Assembly (NCBI GenBank): GCA_964642175.1
Contig: CAZXOK010000009.1
Location: 53,651-117,650 of the forward strand
DNA: 64,000 nt
Direction of reading: 5' to 3'
DNA from: JANQGG01 sp964642175
Lineage (GTDB): Bacteria; Bacteroidota; Chlorobiia; Chlorobiales; Chloroherpetonaceae
Shown here: one piece after another, positions 45,063 through 53,464 of the stretch
Layout: every line of letters starts with the position of its first letter
Position numbering within the stretch: the first letter of the stretch is position 1
The notes under the pieces: model-generated
The model's database searches: none
Told to the model about the DNA's origin: nothing
Seen by the model: only the letters and a program-made list of their open reading frames with translations
Position numbers and translations under genes: made by a program

Positions 45063-46168
45063 TTAGTCCCCCGAATTATTGATTTATTTACAGCTTTAAC
45101 TTTTTTGAAATCTTTTAAGCTGGCGTTTTGATCTAAAACAATCGACTCACCCGAATCCAGACCGGAGAGCACTTCAACATAATTACCATACGAACGGCCC
45201 AACCGGATCCAGCGCAAGCTGGCGCGGCTATCATCATTGACCACATAAATGCCTTCGAGCTGACCGCGTTGGAACACTGCAGATTTTGGTACCAAAAATG
45301 TTTTTTGCTTGGATTTGGCAATGGCGATCCGGGCAAACATCCCTGGTTTAATGGATCCATCCGGATTGGTTAGTTTTGCTTTGATCTTAAACTGATGGCT
45401 CATTGGATTGGCCGAGGGAACCACGCGGTTGATTTTAGCTTTATAAACCCGGTCTTCCAAAGAGACAGAATTACCCGGGATGATCACTTCAACCGGCATA
45501 CCCTGAGTTACAAACTCAATTTCGCTTTCGGGAATGGAGGCGGTTACGTCTAAGCTGCTCATTCGTTCAACAACAATCACAGGCGAACCCGGAGTGGCCA
45601 GATCACCTATATCAACATATTTATCGGCAACAACGCCATTGAACGGCGCACGCATACGCACATAACTGATCAGTTCCTCTATTTCCTTTTTCATACCTTC
45701 GGCTGCCACTTTCTGAGCTTTGGCATTCTGATATGCCATTTTTACATCATCAAGCTCTTTTTGGGTAGCCGCACTCTGAGAAAACAACGATTGAAACCGC
45801 TGGTAATTTTTCTCAGCATTTTCATACATCACGTTGGCTGCTTCAATTTTGGCTTTGGATTGCTGTAATTTCGCATCCACATCCCGACTAGAAAGCTTTA
45901 CCAGAAGCTGTCCGGCCTTTACAAACTGACCTTCTTTCACATAGATTCCCTCAACTTTACCCATTACCTTGGTAGCAATCTCGGCACGGTCGCCGGCTTC
46001 TACGATGGCCGAATAAATAACCGGCCCCTGGGTTTCTTTTGCCACTACCTTGGTGGTTGAAACCGTAATCGGCTGACCCTCATCAAGTTGTGTTTGGCTC
46101 TTATCTTCGCCGCATCCCGACATAGCTCCTGCAGCGACCAATAATAAGATGAAAAATGATATGCGCAT
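45059..46168 (-). CDS. RND efflux membrane fusion protein (lipoprotein)
   Basis: A 369-residue periplasmic adaptor. The N-terminus (LLLVAAGAMSGCGED) has a lipobox with Cys19, so it is likely anchored in the inner membrane. Barrel-sandwich hybrid and hairpin regions follow: VMGKVEGIYVKEGQFVKAGQLLVKLSS, a coiled coil about 95-165 (KLQQSKAKIEAANVMYENAEKNYQRF) and VRMRAPFNGVVADKYVDIGDLATPG. It links the pump downstream (overlap of 4 bases) to the TolC-like channel encoded 41 bases upstream. Confidence 0.94.
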   Translation of the reverse strand: MRISFFILLLVAAGAMSGCGEDKSQTQLDEGQPITVSTTKVVAKETQGPVIYSAIVEAGDRAEIATKVMGKVEGIYVKEGQFVKAGQLLVKLSSRDVDAKLQQSKAKIEAANVMYENAEKNYQRFQSLFSQSAATQKELDDVKMAYQNAKAQKVAAEGMKKEIEELISYVRMRAPFNGVVADKYVDIGDLATPGSPVIVVERMSSLDVTASIPESEIEFVTQGMPVEVIIPGNSVSLEDRVYKAKINRVVPSANPMSHQFKIKAKLTNPDGSIKPGMFARIAIAKSKQKTFLVPKSAVFQRGQLEGIYVVNDDSRASLRWIRLGRSYGNYVEVLSGLDSGESIVLDQNASLKDFKKVKAVNKSIIRGTK

Positions 46169-46209
46169 TATTGTGTGCCCTCGTTGTTTTTGATTTTAAA
46201 TTCTAAATG

Positions 46210-47646
46210 TTAGTTCGTTTCAATGATTGTGTAAGTCCCGTTGAAAAATTCCAGCTCGCTGCCGGCAATTTTAAAATCGTATTTGGCTTTCATTAATCTC
46301 AGTCTTGCGTTTGTAAGCGCTGCTTCACTGTTCAGAAACTCTGAAGTGCGCTCAAGACCTTCCCGGAATCGCTGGTTGATTATTTTGAAGCTTTCTGACG
46401 CCTGCATAACGGATTTCTCGGCAATGGCTACCCGCTGTTGAGCCGAAAGCAAGTTGCGATAAGCTTGTTTAAGCTCTACAGCACTTTTTTCTTTAGCTTC
46501 TTCGTACTTCATTTTCATCTCTTCAGCTTTGGCTGATTCGGTTTTTGCCTGGCCCAAACGGCTAAATCCATCCAGAATATTCCATTGAGCGCTCACTCCT
46601 ATGATCCAGTTCTCACCATCGTTGTCTAAAATTGCATCGCCGTTCCACTCGTATTTACCAAAGGCATTTACCCGTGGCAACCATCCCATCCACTTGCTTT
46701 TATATTTTCTGCTGGAAGCACGCTCAAACGCATCCATGGCTTTTAAATCGGAGCGTTGAACAGGTGATTGGCTTAAATCTATTGTTGGCAGGGTTTGGTT
46801 TACCTTAATGCTGTCGGTAGGTACAATCGTAACATCGTTGTTGATCCTTAAAATAAACCGCAACATATCGCCGGCTGTTTTGGCATCGTTGCGCGCCACG
46901 AGAAGCTGCTCCTGCAATTCGGCCTGCCTTACTTCAACCGAAAGCAGATCGGCTTTGGTGATCAAGCCTTTGTTAAAAGCAGCGCCGGCTTCCTTTACAT
47001 AAGCCTGTATAGATTTCAGCGACTTTTCAATGGCGTTCACCTTGTTGGTTGCTAAAATCAATCCGAAATAAGATTTCTCCACCTGGATGGCTATAGCTTC
47101 CTGAGTGCGCTTAAGGTTATAATCGTACCCCTCGGAAGCGGCTGCAGTTGCAGAACGGCCTAATATGGCATCAAAGTTTAAAATCGGTTGCTGTACTTCT
47201 ATGGCTGTGGTAAAGTTATTGAACTCAGAAGGATTATTGAGTTTTGGGAGGTTGGGATCCATAAACATGGTAAGTGGTGTCCCGTCTGGTCCTGAAAAAT
47301 CCCCTAAATTGAAAATTCCCTGACGCAATTTGCCCCCAAAAACAGCAATCGGATCATCAGAGCGGATAAAGGTTTCCGATAAGGTGACTTTTGGCAAAAA
47401 TCCACTCCAGCTTTCCAGACTTTGCCCGGAAGCCTGCGATTGCTTATGACGAGCGATCATCACCTGGTGATTCTTTTCATTGGCCCGCATAAGCGCTTCT
47501 TTCAAAGAAAGCTTTTGTACCAAACTATCGGAAGTTTGGGCTGCGACTAATTGATGCATACTTAAAAGTGGCACCAATGTCAAAAGCGCAATGAAGTGTT
47601 TTGTGAACTGATTCAAAATGTTGAATGACATAATTGGTCTTTTCAA
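46210..47646 (-). CDS. TolC-family outer-membrane efflux protein
   Basis: A 478-residue outer-membrane channel protein. After a signal peptide (hydrophobic about 15-35, ending VAAQ) comes the duplicated outer-membrane efflux domain with long coiled-coil helices, for example LKEALMRANEKNHQVMIARHKQSQASGQ, the VEKSYFGLILATNKVNAIEKS helix, and RVAIAEKSVMQASESFKIINQRFREGL near the end. First gene of the RND operon, with an ArsR-like palindrome 81 bases upstream of the start. Confidence 0.94.
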   Translation of the reverse strand: MKRPIMSFNILNQFTKHFIALLTLVPLLSMHQLVAAQTSDSLVQKLSLKEALMRANEKNHQVMIARHKQSQASGQSLESWSGFLPKVTLSETFIRSDDPIAVFGGKLRQGIFNLGDFSGPDGTPLTMFMDPNLPKLNNPSEFNNFTTAIEVQQPILNFDAILGRSATAAASEGYDYNLKRTQEAIAIQVEKSYFGLILATNKVNAIEKSLKSIQAYVKEAGAAFNKGLITKADLLSVEVRQAELQEQLLVARNDAKTAGDMLRFILRINNDVTIVPTDSIKVNQTLPTIDLSQSPVQRSDLKAMDAFERASSRKYKSKWMGWLPRVNAFGKYEWNGDAILDNDGENWIIGVSAQWNILDGFSRLGQAKTESAKAEEMKMKYEEAKEKSAVELKQAYRNLLSAQQRVAIAEKSVMQASESFKIINQRFREGLERTSEFLNSEAALTNARLRLMKAKYDFKIAGSELEFFNGTYTIIETN

Positions 47647-47726
47647 TTTTTTCCGTGATAGTACATTTCTGCCTCCTTTGCCCTGCTAAGCCGGATCGGC
47701 ATAATGGTCTGAACCAAAATCAAATT

Positions 47727-47746
47727 ATATAACTATGTGGTTATAT
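47727..47746. promoter_or_regulatory. ArsR/SmtB-like operator palindrome, RND-proximal copy
   Basis: ATATAACTATGTGGTTATAT: 7-bp arms (ATATAAC/GTTATAT) around six bases, in the promoter region of the tolC-RND operon. The A-T-rich ATATAA...TTATAT form is typical of ArsR/SmtB repressor operators. No arsR-like gene lies in the window. Confidence 0.65.
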
Positions 47747-47820
47747 ATTAATATTAATCAAAAAAACCAAAAGTTTCCTGTTCTTATTTTCATGAAATTT
47801 TCACATGAAAGGATTAGGAA

Positions 47821-47840
47821 ATATAACTGAGTAATTATAT
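47821..47840. promoter_or_regulatory. ArsR/SmtB-like operator palindrome, DUF302-proximal copy
   Basis: ATATAACTGAGTAATTATAT: same length and same outer sequence as the copy at 47727-47746 (shared pattern ATATAACTNNGTNNTTATAT), 103 bases before the DUF302 lipoprotein start. Two matching sites suggest one repressor controls both divergent units. Confidence 0.65.
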
Positions 47841-47942
47841 ACTTATACAAATATAATAATTCAACTTGCTGGCACGCCGTGCTTACCAGTAAGATTTATG
47901 GTTTTAAACCTCTAATTAACTCAGGAATCGCTTACTTAAACA

Positions 47943-48920
47943 ATGCTATTGATGAAGAATTCACTATTATTCTTAACTGCTATTCTGCTGATGATCCAGA
48001 TGGCCGGATGTGATACCGGTAATGAACCCACCAAGCTTTTAAACCCGAAAAACATGCTGATTGAGGTTCAAAGCCCGCTCAGCACAGAGCAAACCAAGGA
48101 CAAGATTGTTCAAAACATTATCGACCTCCCGGGTTGGGGACTGGCTAAAGACAGTGCCATCAGCTTTGATGCCTTGTTGAACAAGGATTGGAATGGTATG
48201 CAGGTTGATAGTCTGTATGCTATTGAGATTTGTAATCCCGATTATTCCGGAACCATTTTGTCTGAAGATCAAAACAAATTTGCATCAGTAATGATGCCTT
48301 GTGTGATTTCAGTCTATCAGAAATCAGATGGCAACACATATGTCTCATACATGAATGCGCGGATCATGGGAAAGATATTCCAGAACTTCCCGACCATCCA
48401 GAACTACATGGCCAATAAAATCGGACCAGATCAGGATAAAATGATGGACTTTTTAAACCTGCCGCAAAACGACTGGGGTGAATCCCTGCCGGGTCTGGAT
48501 GAAAAGGAAATGGTGTTCGACCAGCAAAGTTTGCTGAGTTCAATTGACGAAACTGTTGATAGTATAAGGCACAGAGTAGAGCAAATTGAAGGCTGGGAGT
48601 TTTTCCTTAAACGCGAAGCCGAACACCTCGATGAGGTGATCAAAACCAAACGTCCCGGAAAATATAATGATCTGAAAAAAGTTCGATTGATTGAAATCTG
48701 TAACAAACATTATTCCCGCCGTATTTTAAGTGAGTCAGAAAACCGCTTTGTTTCGGTTATGCTGCCTTGCACCATTGCAGTGTATGAAAAATCAGATGGC
48801 ACCATATGGATCACCAGGCTCAGAACCGAACGCCTGGGTCAGGTTTGGGGAGGCACTATTGAAGATGTTATGAGTAGTTTGGTGGCTGATGATGTGGCCC
48901 GAATGGTTGTTGGTAATTAA
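47943..48920 (+). CDS. Lipoprotein with two DUF302 domains
   Basis: A 325-residue protein with a signal and lipobox (IQMAGC, Cys23). It has two repeats of a DUF302 core: EICNPDYSGTILSEDQNKFA with SVMMPCVISVYQKSDG (95-130), and EICNKHYSRRILSESENRFV with SVMLPCTIAVYEKSDG (251-286). Cys residues in both (EIC and MPC/LPC) are conserved between the copies and might bind metal or react with thiols. It is divergent from the RND operon and shares its control region with two palindromes. DUF302 genes often accompany sulfur or metal stress genes. It is expected on a periplasmic membrane face. Confidence 0.88.
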   Translation: MLLMKNSLLFLTAILLMIQMAGCDTGNEPTKLLNPKNMLIEVQSPLSTEQTKDKIVQNIIDLPGWGLAKDSAISFDALLNKDWNGMQVDSLYAIEICNPDYSGTILSEDQNKFASVMMPCVISVYQKSDGNTYVSYMNARIMGKIFQNFPTIQNYMANKIGPDQDKMMDFLNLPQNDWGESLPGLDEKEMVFDQQSLLSSIDETVDSIRHRVEQIEGWEFFLKREAEHLDEVIKTKRPGKYNDLKKVRLIEICNKHYSRRILSESENRFVSVMLPCTIAVYEKSDGTIWITRLRTERLGQVWGGTIEDVMSSLVADDVARMVVGN

Positions 48921-48940
48921 ACTATACGGCCCCGGAAATT

Positions 48941-48969
48941 AAAAGCCTGCCTGCGAGCAGGCTTTTTTT
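48941..48969. terminator. Bidirectional terminator between DUF302 gene and DNA glycosylase gene
   Basis: AAAAGCCTGC (48941-48950) pairs perfectly with GCAGGCTTTT (48957-48966), followed by TTTATC. It serves the plus-strand lipoprotein gene and, from the other side, the minus-strand gene ending at 48973. Confidence 0.9.
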
Positions 48970-48972
48970 ATC

Positions 48973-49653
48973 TTAGAGTTTTTCTGCAGCCCCGGAAAAC
49001 ACCTCTACATACTTCTCCAGATATTCATCCAAACGCTTTCTGCGATACTGCATAATAAATCGGGGGTGTTCTACTGCCAAAACCTCATCAAAGAAGTCAT
49101 ATTCCTCGTTAAGCTTTTGGGTAACCTTCTGAAGCTTGCCAGTACCCAGACATATAGCTACACGGCGATTGGCCCCGAATGTTATCTGGGATTGCAAGGA
49201 ATTTACAATAAAGGGTTTTAAAGCGTTATAGATCTCCGGTGTGTCGTAGAAATTGAAATTTTTACCATGTTTTATCAATCCCAGCGGATTGATGCTGTTG
49301 ATATAAAACTTTCCATAGAAAGCCCTTTCACCACCAAAAGCATCAATAAACCGGTGAATAAATCCCGCTGAAAGTTCGGGCTTTTTCTGAAAAGAATTCT
49401 CTATCCGGTATCGCTTTTCCAACAAGAGGGGATCAATAAAGGGCAATCCGGTTAAACCACCCCCTTGCCGGCCGGGATTGATTCCCCATACATATATTCT
49501 CTTTTCAGTATCTGCATAATAAGTCTGATAAAACCGGCGAACAATTAATTGAACTTCCTCAAGTTTGTAGGGATTCAACACCTCAACAGATTGGGGCAGA
49601 CCTTCAGGTGTTTTCAGTGAGAGTAGAAAATCTATAACGTGGTTGGCAAACAC
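48973..49653 (-). CDS. SMUG2-like uracil-DNA glycosylase family protein
   Basis: A 226-residue protein of the UDG superfamily, closest by eye to SMUG-type enzymes. Motif 1 is WGINPGRQGGGLTGLPFIDP (56-75), where SMUG1 has a GMNPG...TGVPFG stretch; NSINPLGL (about 118-125) and VEHPRFIMQY (motif 2, about 200) follow. SMUG2-type proteins known from Pedobacter remove uracil and xanthine from DNA in base-excision repair. It has the length of that group. It is transcribed after nhaA and convergent with the DUF302 gene. Substrate range cannot be read from sequence. Confidence 0.83.
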   Translation of the reverse strand: MFANHVIDFLLSLKTPEGLPQSVEVLNPYKLEEVQLIVRRFYQTYYADTEKRIYVWGINPGRQGGGLTGLPFIDPLLLEKRYRIENSFQKKPELSAGFIHRFIDAFGGERAFYGKFYINSINPLGLIKHGKNFNFYDTPEIYNALKPFIVNSLQSQITFGANRRVAICLGTGKLQKVTQKLNEEYDFFDEVLAVEHPRFIMQYRRKRLDEYLEKYVEVFSGAAEKL

Positions 49654-49666
49654 AAGTAATAAGGTA

Positions 49667-49686
49667 AAGCGGCTTTTCAGCCGCTT
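49667..49686 (-). terminator. Hairpin after nhaA
   Basis: AAGCGGCT/AGCCGCTT, a perfect 8-bp stem with a 4-base loop, placed 17 bases past the nhaA stop on the minus strand. The tail (TTACCTTATTACTT) is weakly T-rich. Confidence 0.6.
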
Positions 49687-49703
49687 CAGAATCAGATTAA
49701 AAG

Positions 49704-51197
49704 TTAACGGGCAGATGTGGTTTCAGCCAGCTCCAGCGACTCGGTGCCATTTGTAAATGATTGCTCTGTCTGCTCGTCCAATACTTCCTCGGTTGATGTA
49801 AAATATCGGATCCAGATGTAGCCTAATATGCCTGCCAAGGCCGAAGCCATTAAAATTCCGGTTTTTGCCGATACTAACATGGTTTCCATACCCGGAAAAG
49901 CCAGTTCAGTTACAAAAATGGACATGGTAAAACCTATGCCACCCATAAGTCCGACACCAATAATGTGTTTGAAATTAGCTCCGGAAGGCAGGTTTCCAAT
50001 TTTTAACTTTATCGCCACCCATGTTAAGCCGGCAATACCTATTAATTTCCCAATTACCAAACCAAGCATCACACCTACGGTAACCGGATTGGTTATAGCG
50101 CCACCAAGATCTGAGACCTGGATGTGAACACCGGCATTGGCCAGGGCAAAGATTGGGATAATAATAAAGGCGGTAAGTGGATGGAGAGCATGCTCCAACT
50201 TACGAAGCGGGCTGGCTACGGCCGTGGTTGCAATATCAATATCTTCAATAATTTCGGCCTGTTCGTGATTTGAAAACGCCGACCAACCAAATGTCTTTTT
50301 CTTCTGATAATCTGAATTACTATCGAATTTATCCAGCATACACCGGATTCGTTCGCTAAAGTACTTTGGATGATATTTAGGTCGGGTTGGTATGGTCATG
50401 GCAACCAATACACCAGCCAGGGTTGCATGGATACCTGATTGTAAAAATGCAACCCAAACAAAAAAACCGATGATCATATAAGGCGTAATTGCCCTCACCC
50501 CAAGTACATTGAAAACAAAAAGTAATGCGAGTAATGCGGCAGCAATAAAGAGATAGTTCATGAAAATTTGTTCGGTATAAAAAATACCAATCACCAAAAC
50601 AGCGCCCAAGTCATCAACAATAGCCAGAGCAAGAAGAAATGTCATGACCGAGGCCGGAACCCGCTTGCCAAGTAAAGCCAGAACGCCAACGGCAAAAGCA
50701 ATATCGGTAGCCATCGGGATTCCCCAACCTTTTAAAGCAGGGCCCGAACTGTTGATGGCAAAATATAACAATGCCGGAACAACCATTCCGCCAAGAGCCG
50801 CAATAATTGGAAGAGAGGCTTTTGAAAGGGAGGAGAGCTCACCCACCATCACTTCACGCTTGATCTCCAAACCAACAACCAGGAAGAAAATGGCCATTAA
50901 TCCATCATTAATCCAGTGATGGATGGTTTTTTCATACATGTTTGAACCGAATTCAAATCCAATCATGGTGTGGATGGCATGCTCATAGGTCTCATGAAAG
51001 CCTGAGTTGGCCAATACAAGAGCTACCACCAAACAGACCATTAATATTAAACCACCGGCAATCTGATTTTGTGTAAATTCTTTAAACGGGGTTATAACTT
51101 TACGGTAAGTGTCTTCAAATGGCGCTTTGAAATTACTCTGATCAATGGAAGCGTTCTTCTCTTTTAGTTTGTCACAAGGTTCAGTTTTTCCGGACAT
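49704..51197 (-). CDS. nhaA: Na+/H+ antiporter NhaA
   Basis: A 497-residue NhaA, longer than the roughly 390-residue E. coli form, with extensions at both ends. The ion-binding Asp pair lies in LALAIVDDLGAVLVIG; IHHWINDGLMAIFFLVVGLEIKRE, GWGIPMATDIAFAVG and GGIGFTMSIFVTELAF are family signatures. It exchanges Na+ for H+ across the inner membrane for pH and salt balance. The extra polar loop (about 275-330) with EIIEDIDIA and a Ser/Thr/Glu-rich C-terminal tail are additions of unknown purpose. Also found in marine and haloalkaline FCB bacteria. Confidence 0.95.
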   Translation of the reverse strand: MSGKTEPCDKLKEKNASIDQSNFKAPFEDTYRKVITPFKEFTQNQIAGGLILMVCLVVALVLANSGFHETYEHAIHTMIGFEFGSNMYEKTIHHWINDGLMAIFFLVVGLEIKREVMVGELSSLSKASLPIIAALGGMVVPALLYFAINSSGPALKGWGIPMATDIAFAVGVLALLGKRVPASVMTFLLALAIVDDLGAVLVIGIFYTEQIFMNYLFIAAALLALLFVFNVLGVRAITPYMIIGFFVWVAFLQSGIHATLAGVLVAMTIPTRPKYHPKYFSERIRCMLDKFDSNSDYQKKKTFGWSAFSNHEQAEIIEDIDIATTAVASPLRKLEHALHPLTAFIIIPIFALANAGVHIQVSDLGGAITNPVTVGVMLGLVIGKLIGIAGLTWVAIKLKIGNLPSGANFKHIIGVGLMGGIGFTMSIFVTELAFPGMETMLVSAKTGILMASALAGILGYIWIRYFTSTEEVLDEQTEQSFTNGTESLELAETTSAR

Positions 51198-51296
51198 TAT
51201 GCTATAGGTTACGTTAATAGTTTATCCCAAAGAAACAGGCAAATCAGAAAGTTATGATTTGATCCAAATGTATTTACAGCAATTGGGACAATTGAA

Positions 51297-53390
51297 TTAA
51301 TATTTGGCCAGTTTTTTCAGATGAGACAGAATTTTCTCCTGGTTCGGCAGAACTTCCTTTTCAAGGATCGGGCTATACGGAACCGGTACATCCAAACTTC
51401 CTACTCTCAATATTGGCGCATCAAGATACTCAAAACCATGTTCAATAATAAATGAAATTATTTCACCTGCAAAACCCTGTGTGAGATTATCTTCATGGGC
51501 CACCAATACTTTTCCGGTTTTTTTCACAGATGCCAGAATGGTTTGTTTATCATAAGGAATAATGGTTCTCAGATCTACAACCTCCACCTGAACGCCATGC
51601 GATTTTTCCATTTCGTTAGCCGCTGCCAGAGTATGGTGCACCGACACACCATAGGTTATAACGGTAATATCTTCTCCCTCTCGTACAACTTTGGCTTTAC
51701 CAAAAGGTGTCAGGTGTTCCTGACCTGGTTCAGGCGCTTTAGAAAAACTTTGTCGATACAAATACTTATGTTCTAAAAACAACACCGGATCATTTAACCG
51801 GCAGGCCATTTTAAGCAAGCTTTTGGCATCGGCGCTGTTGGAAGGATACGCAATATATAGCCCGGGAATATGGGCAAAGATACTTTCAATATTCTGAGAA
51901 TGGTAGTGTCCACCATGAATGTAACCCCCTACCGGTGTGCGGATTACCATGGGACTGGCCCAATCGCTTTTGGAGCGGTAACGCATCATTGATAGTTCGT
52001 TCCGGATTTGGTTCATAGCAGTCCAGATGTAGTCGCCAAACTGAATTTCAACAACCGGTTTATACCCTTTCACAGCCATGCCGATTGCTGTTCCAATAAT
52101 CGCACTTTCGGCCAGGGGCGAGTTGAATACCCGTTCTTTGCCAAACGCCTCCATTAATCCTTTGGTTGCCGAAAACACCCCACCTTTTGCACCGGCTACA
52201 TCTTCGCCATAAACCACCATTTTTGGATTCAGTGACATTTCTTCATGCAAAGCATGATTTATGGCATCCACCAGAAAAACAGGTTTACCATAGCCATTTT
52301 TTTGCCCTGTATTCGCTAGTACCGGTTCCGGATTTTCTTCTAAAACATGTGTCGACACAGATTCCGGCACCGGATTAGGCTGCTTTTCAGCCCAGGCAAT
52401 TGCCTGATCAATATCCTGCTTGATTTCCTGTCGAATATGATTGAGCTCTTCGGGAGTCAAGACGCTTTCTTCGTAGATCTTTTCTTCCAGCTGCAACAAA
52501 CAATCTTCCTGCTGGATTTTATCAAGCTCCTCTTTTGAACGGTACTGGTTATGATTATCCGATGAAGAGTGCGGTAAAAGTCGGTGCACATTGGCCACAA
52601 CCAAAGATGGCCCCTGGCCCTTTCGGCTTAGATCTGCCGCTTTTCGACTGACTTCGTACATCTCAAAAAAATCGTTACCATTGGCATCAAACCGGTGTAA
52701 ATCTTTATACCCTGCCATTAAATCGTATAAAGAACCGCCGGGAATTTGCTCAGAGGCCGGTACAGAAATGGCATAGCGATTATCTTCTATGAAGAACACA
52801 ACGGGAAGCTTTTCGCGGGTGGCCCAGTTCAACGCTTCATAAAAATCCCCTTCCGAAGTGGCCCCTTCGCCACTGGATACATATACGACTTGTTTTTTAG
52901 CCAATGACTTCTTCTTGTTCTCCCACTTGCAGGCCTGAGCAGTACCAACTGCATGTAAAAACTGGGAACCTGTGGGTGAGGATTGAGATACAATATTCAA
53001 AGGCTTGCTGGACCAATGTCCGTATAACTGCCTACCGTGAGAATGCGGTGAGCTCTCTTTTGAGAAAAACTCCAAAACCATATCCTGGATCGGTACGCCT
53101 AAAGTTAGAATAAAGGCAATATCGCGGTAATAGGGGTAAAACCAGTCCTGACCTGGAACTAAGTTCATGGCCATGGCAATCTGGGCAGCTTCATGACCCG
53201 ATGCCCCGACATGAAATGGTGCTTTACTCTGCTTTAAAAGTATAAGTAACTTTTGATCTGATGTCCTGGTTGTAAGCAACCATTTGTAAGCATCTATGAT
53301 TTGTTGTTTTGGTAAAATCTGGTATATGGTTTTACCATTCATAAAATGGTTTTCTTCTTTTCCTACCTGTTGAGTTTTTTGCCACATCAT
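51297..53390 (-). CDS. 2-oxoacid dehydrogenase E1 component, fused alpha and beta subunits
   Basis: A 697-residue fusion. The N-terminal half is E1-alpha: YPYYRDIAFILTLGVP, HSHGRQLYGHWS, and the thiamine diphosphate motif GEGATSEGDFYEALN ending in FFIEDN. The C-terminal half (about 375-697) is E1-beta: YGEDVAGAKGGVFSATKGL, NSPLAESAIIGTAIGMAVKG, PVVEIQFGDYIW and DLRTIIPYDKQTI. E1 decarboxylates a 2-oxoacid (probably branched-chain or pyruvate) and passes the acyl group to lipoyl-E2. Single-chain alpha-beta fusions are found in Bacteroidota and relatives. lipB, which makes the lipoyl cofactor, is the preceding gene. A start at codon 17 is possible. Confidence 0.93.
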   Translation of the reverse strand: MMWQKTQQVGKEENHFMNGKTIYQILPKQQIIDAYKWLLTTRTSDQKLLILLKQSKAPFHVGASGHEAAQIAMAMNLVPGQDWFYPYYRDIAFILTLGVPIQDMVLEFFSKESSPHSHGRQLYGHWSSKPLNIVSQSSPTGSQFLHAVGTAQACKWENKKKSLAKKQVVYVSSGEGATSEGDFYEALNWATREKLPVVFFIEDNRYAISVPASEQIPGGSLYDLMAGYKDLHRFDANGNDFFEMYEVSRKAADLSRKGQGPSLVVANVHRLLPHSSSDNHNQYRSKEELDKIQQEDCLLQLEEKIYEESVLTPEELNHIRQEIKQDIDQAIAWAEKQPNPVPESVSTHVLEENPEPVLANTGQKNGYGKPVFLVDAINHALHEEMSLNPKMVVYGEDVAGAKGGVFSATKGLMEAFGKERVFNSPLAESAIIGTAIGMAVKGYKPVVEIQFGDYIWTAMNQIRNELSMMRYRSKSDWASPMVIRTPVGGYIHGGHYHSQNIESIFAHIPGLYIAYPSNSADAKSLLKMACRLNDPVLFLEHKYLYRQSFSKAPEPGQEHLTPFGKAKVVREGEDITVITYGVSVHHTLAAANEMEKSHGVQVEVVDLRTIIPYDKQTILASVKKTGKVLVAHEDNLTQGFAGEIISFIIEHGFEYLDAPILRVGSLDVPVPYSPILEKEVLPNQEKILSHLKKLAKY

Positions 53391-53464
53391 AACGTATGTT
53401 GTTTGTGTTTAACATATAATCTGTTCCTTCTACTCCGGCACTAAGACAACCAAATGTAACTTTA

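Noticed and set aside
41859..46168. Assignment of the RND pump as a CusA or CzcA metal pump
   Set aside because: I could not identify the methionine or acidic metal relay residues with confidence; only the superfamily is called.
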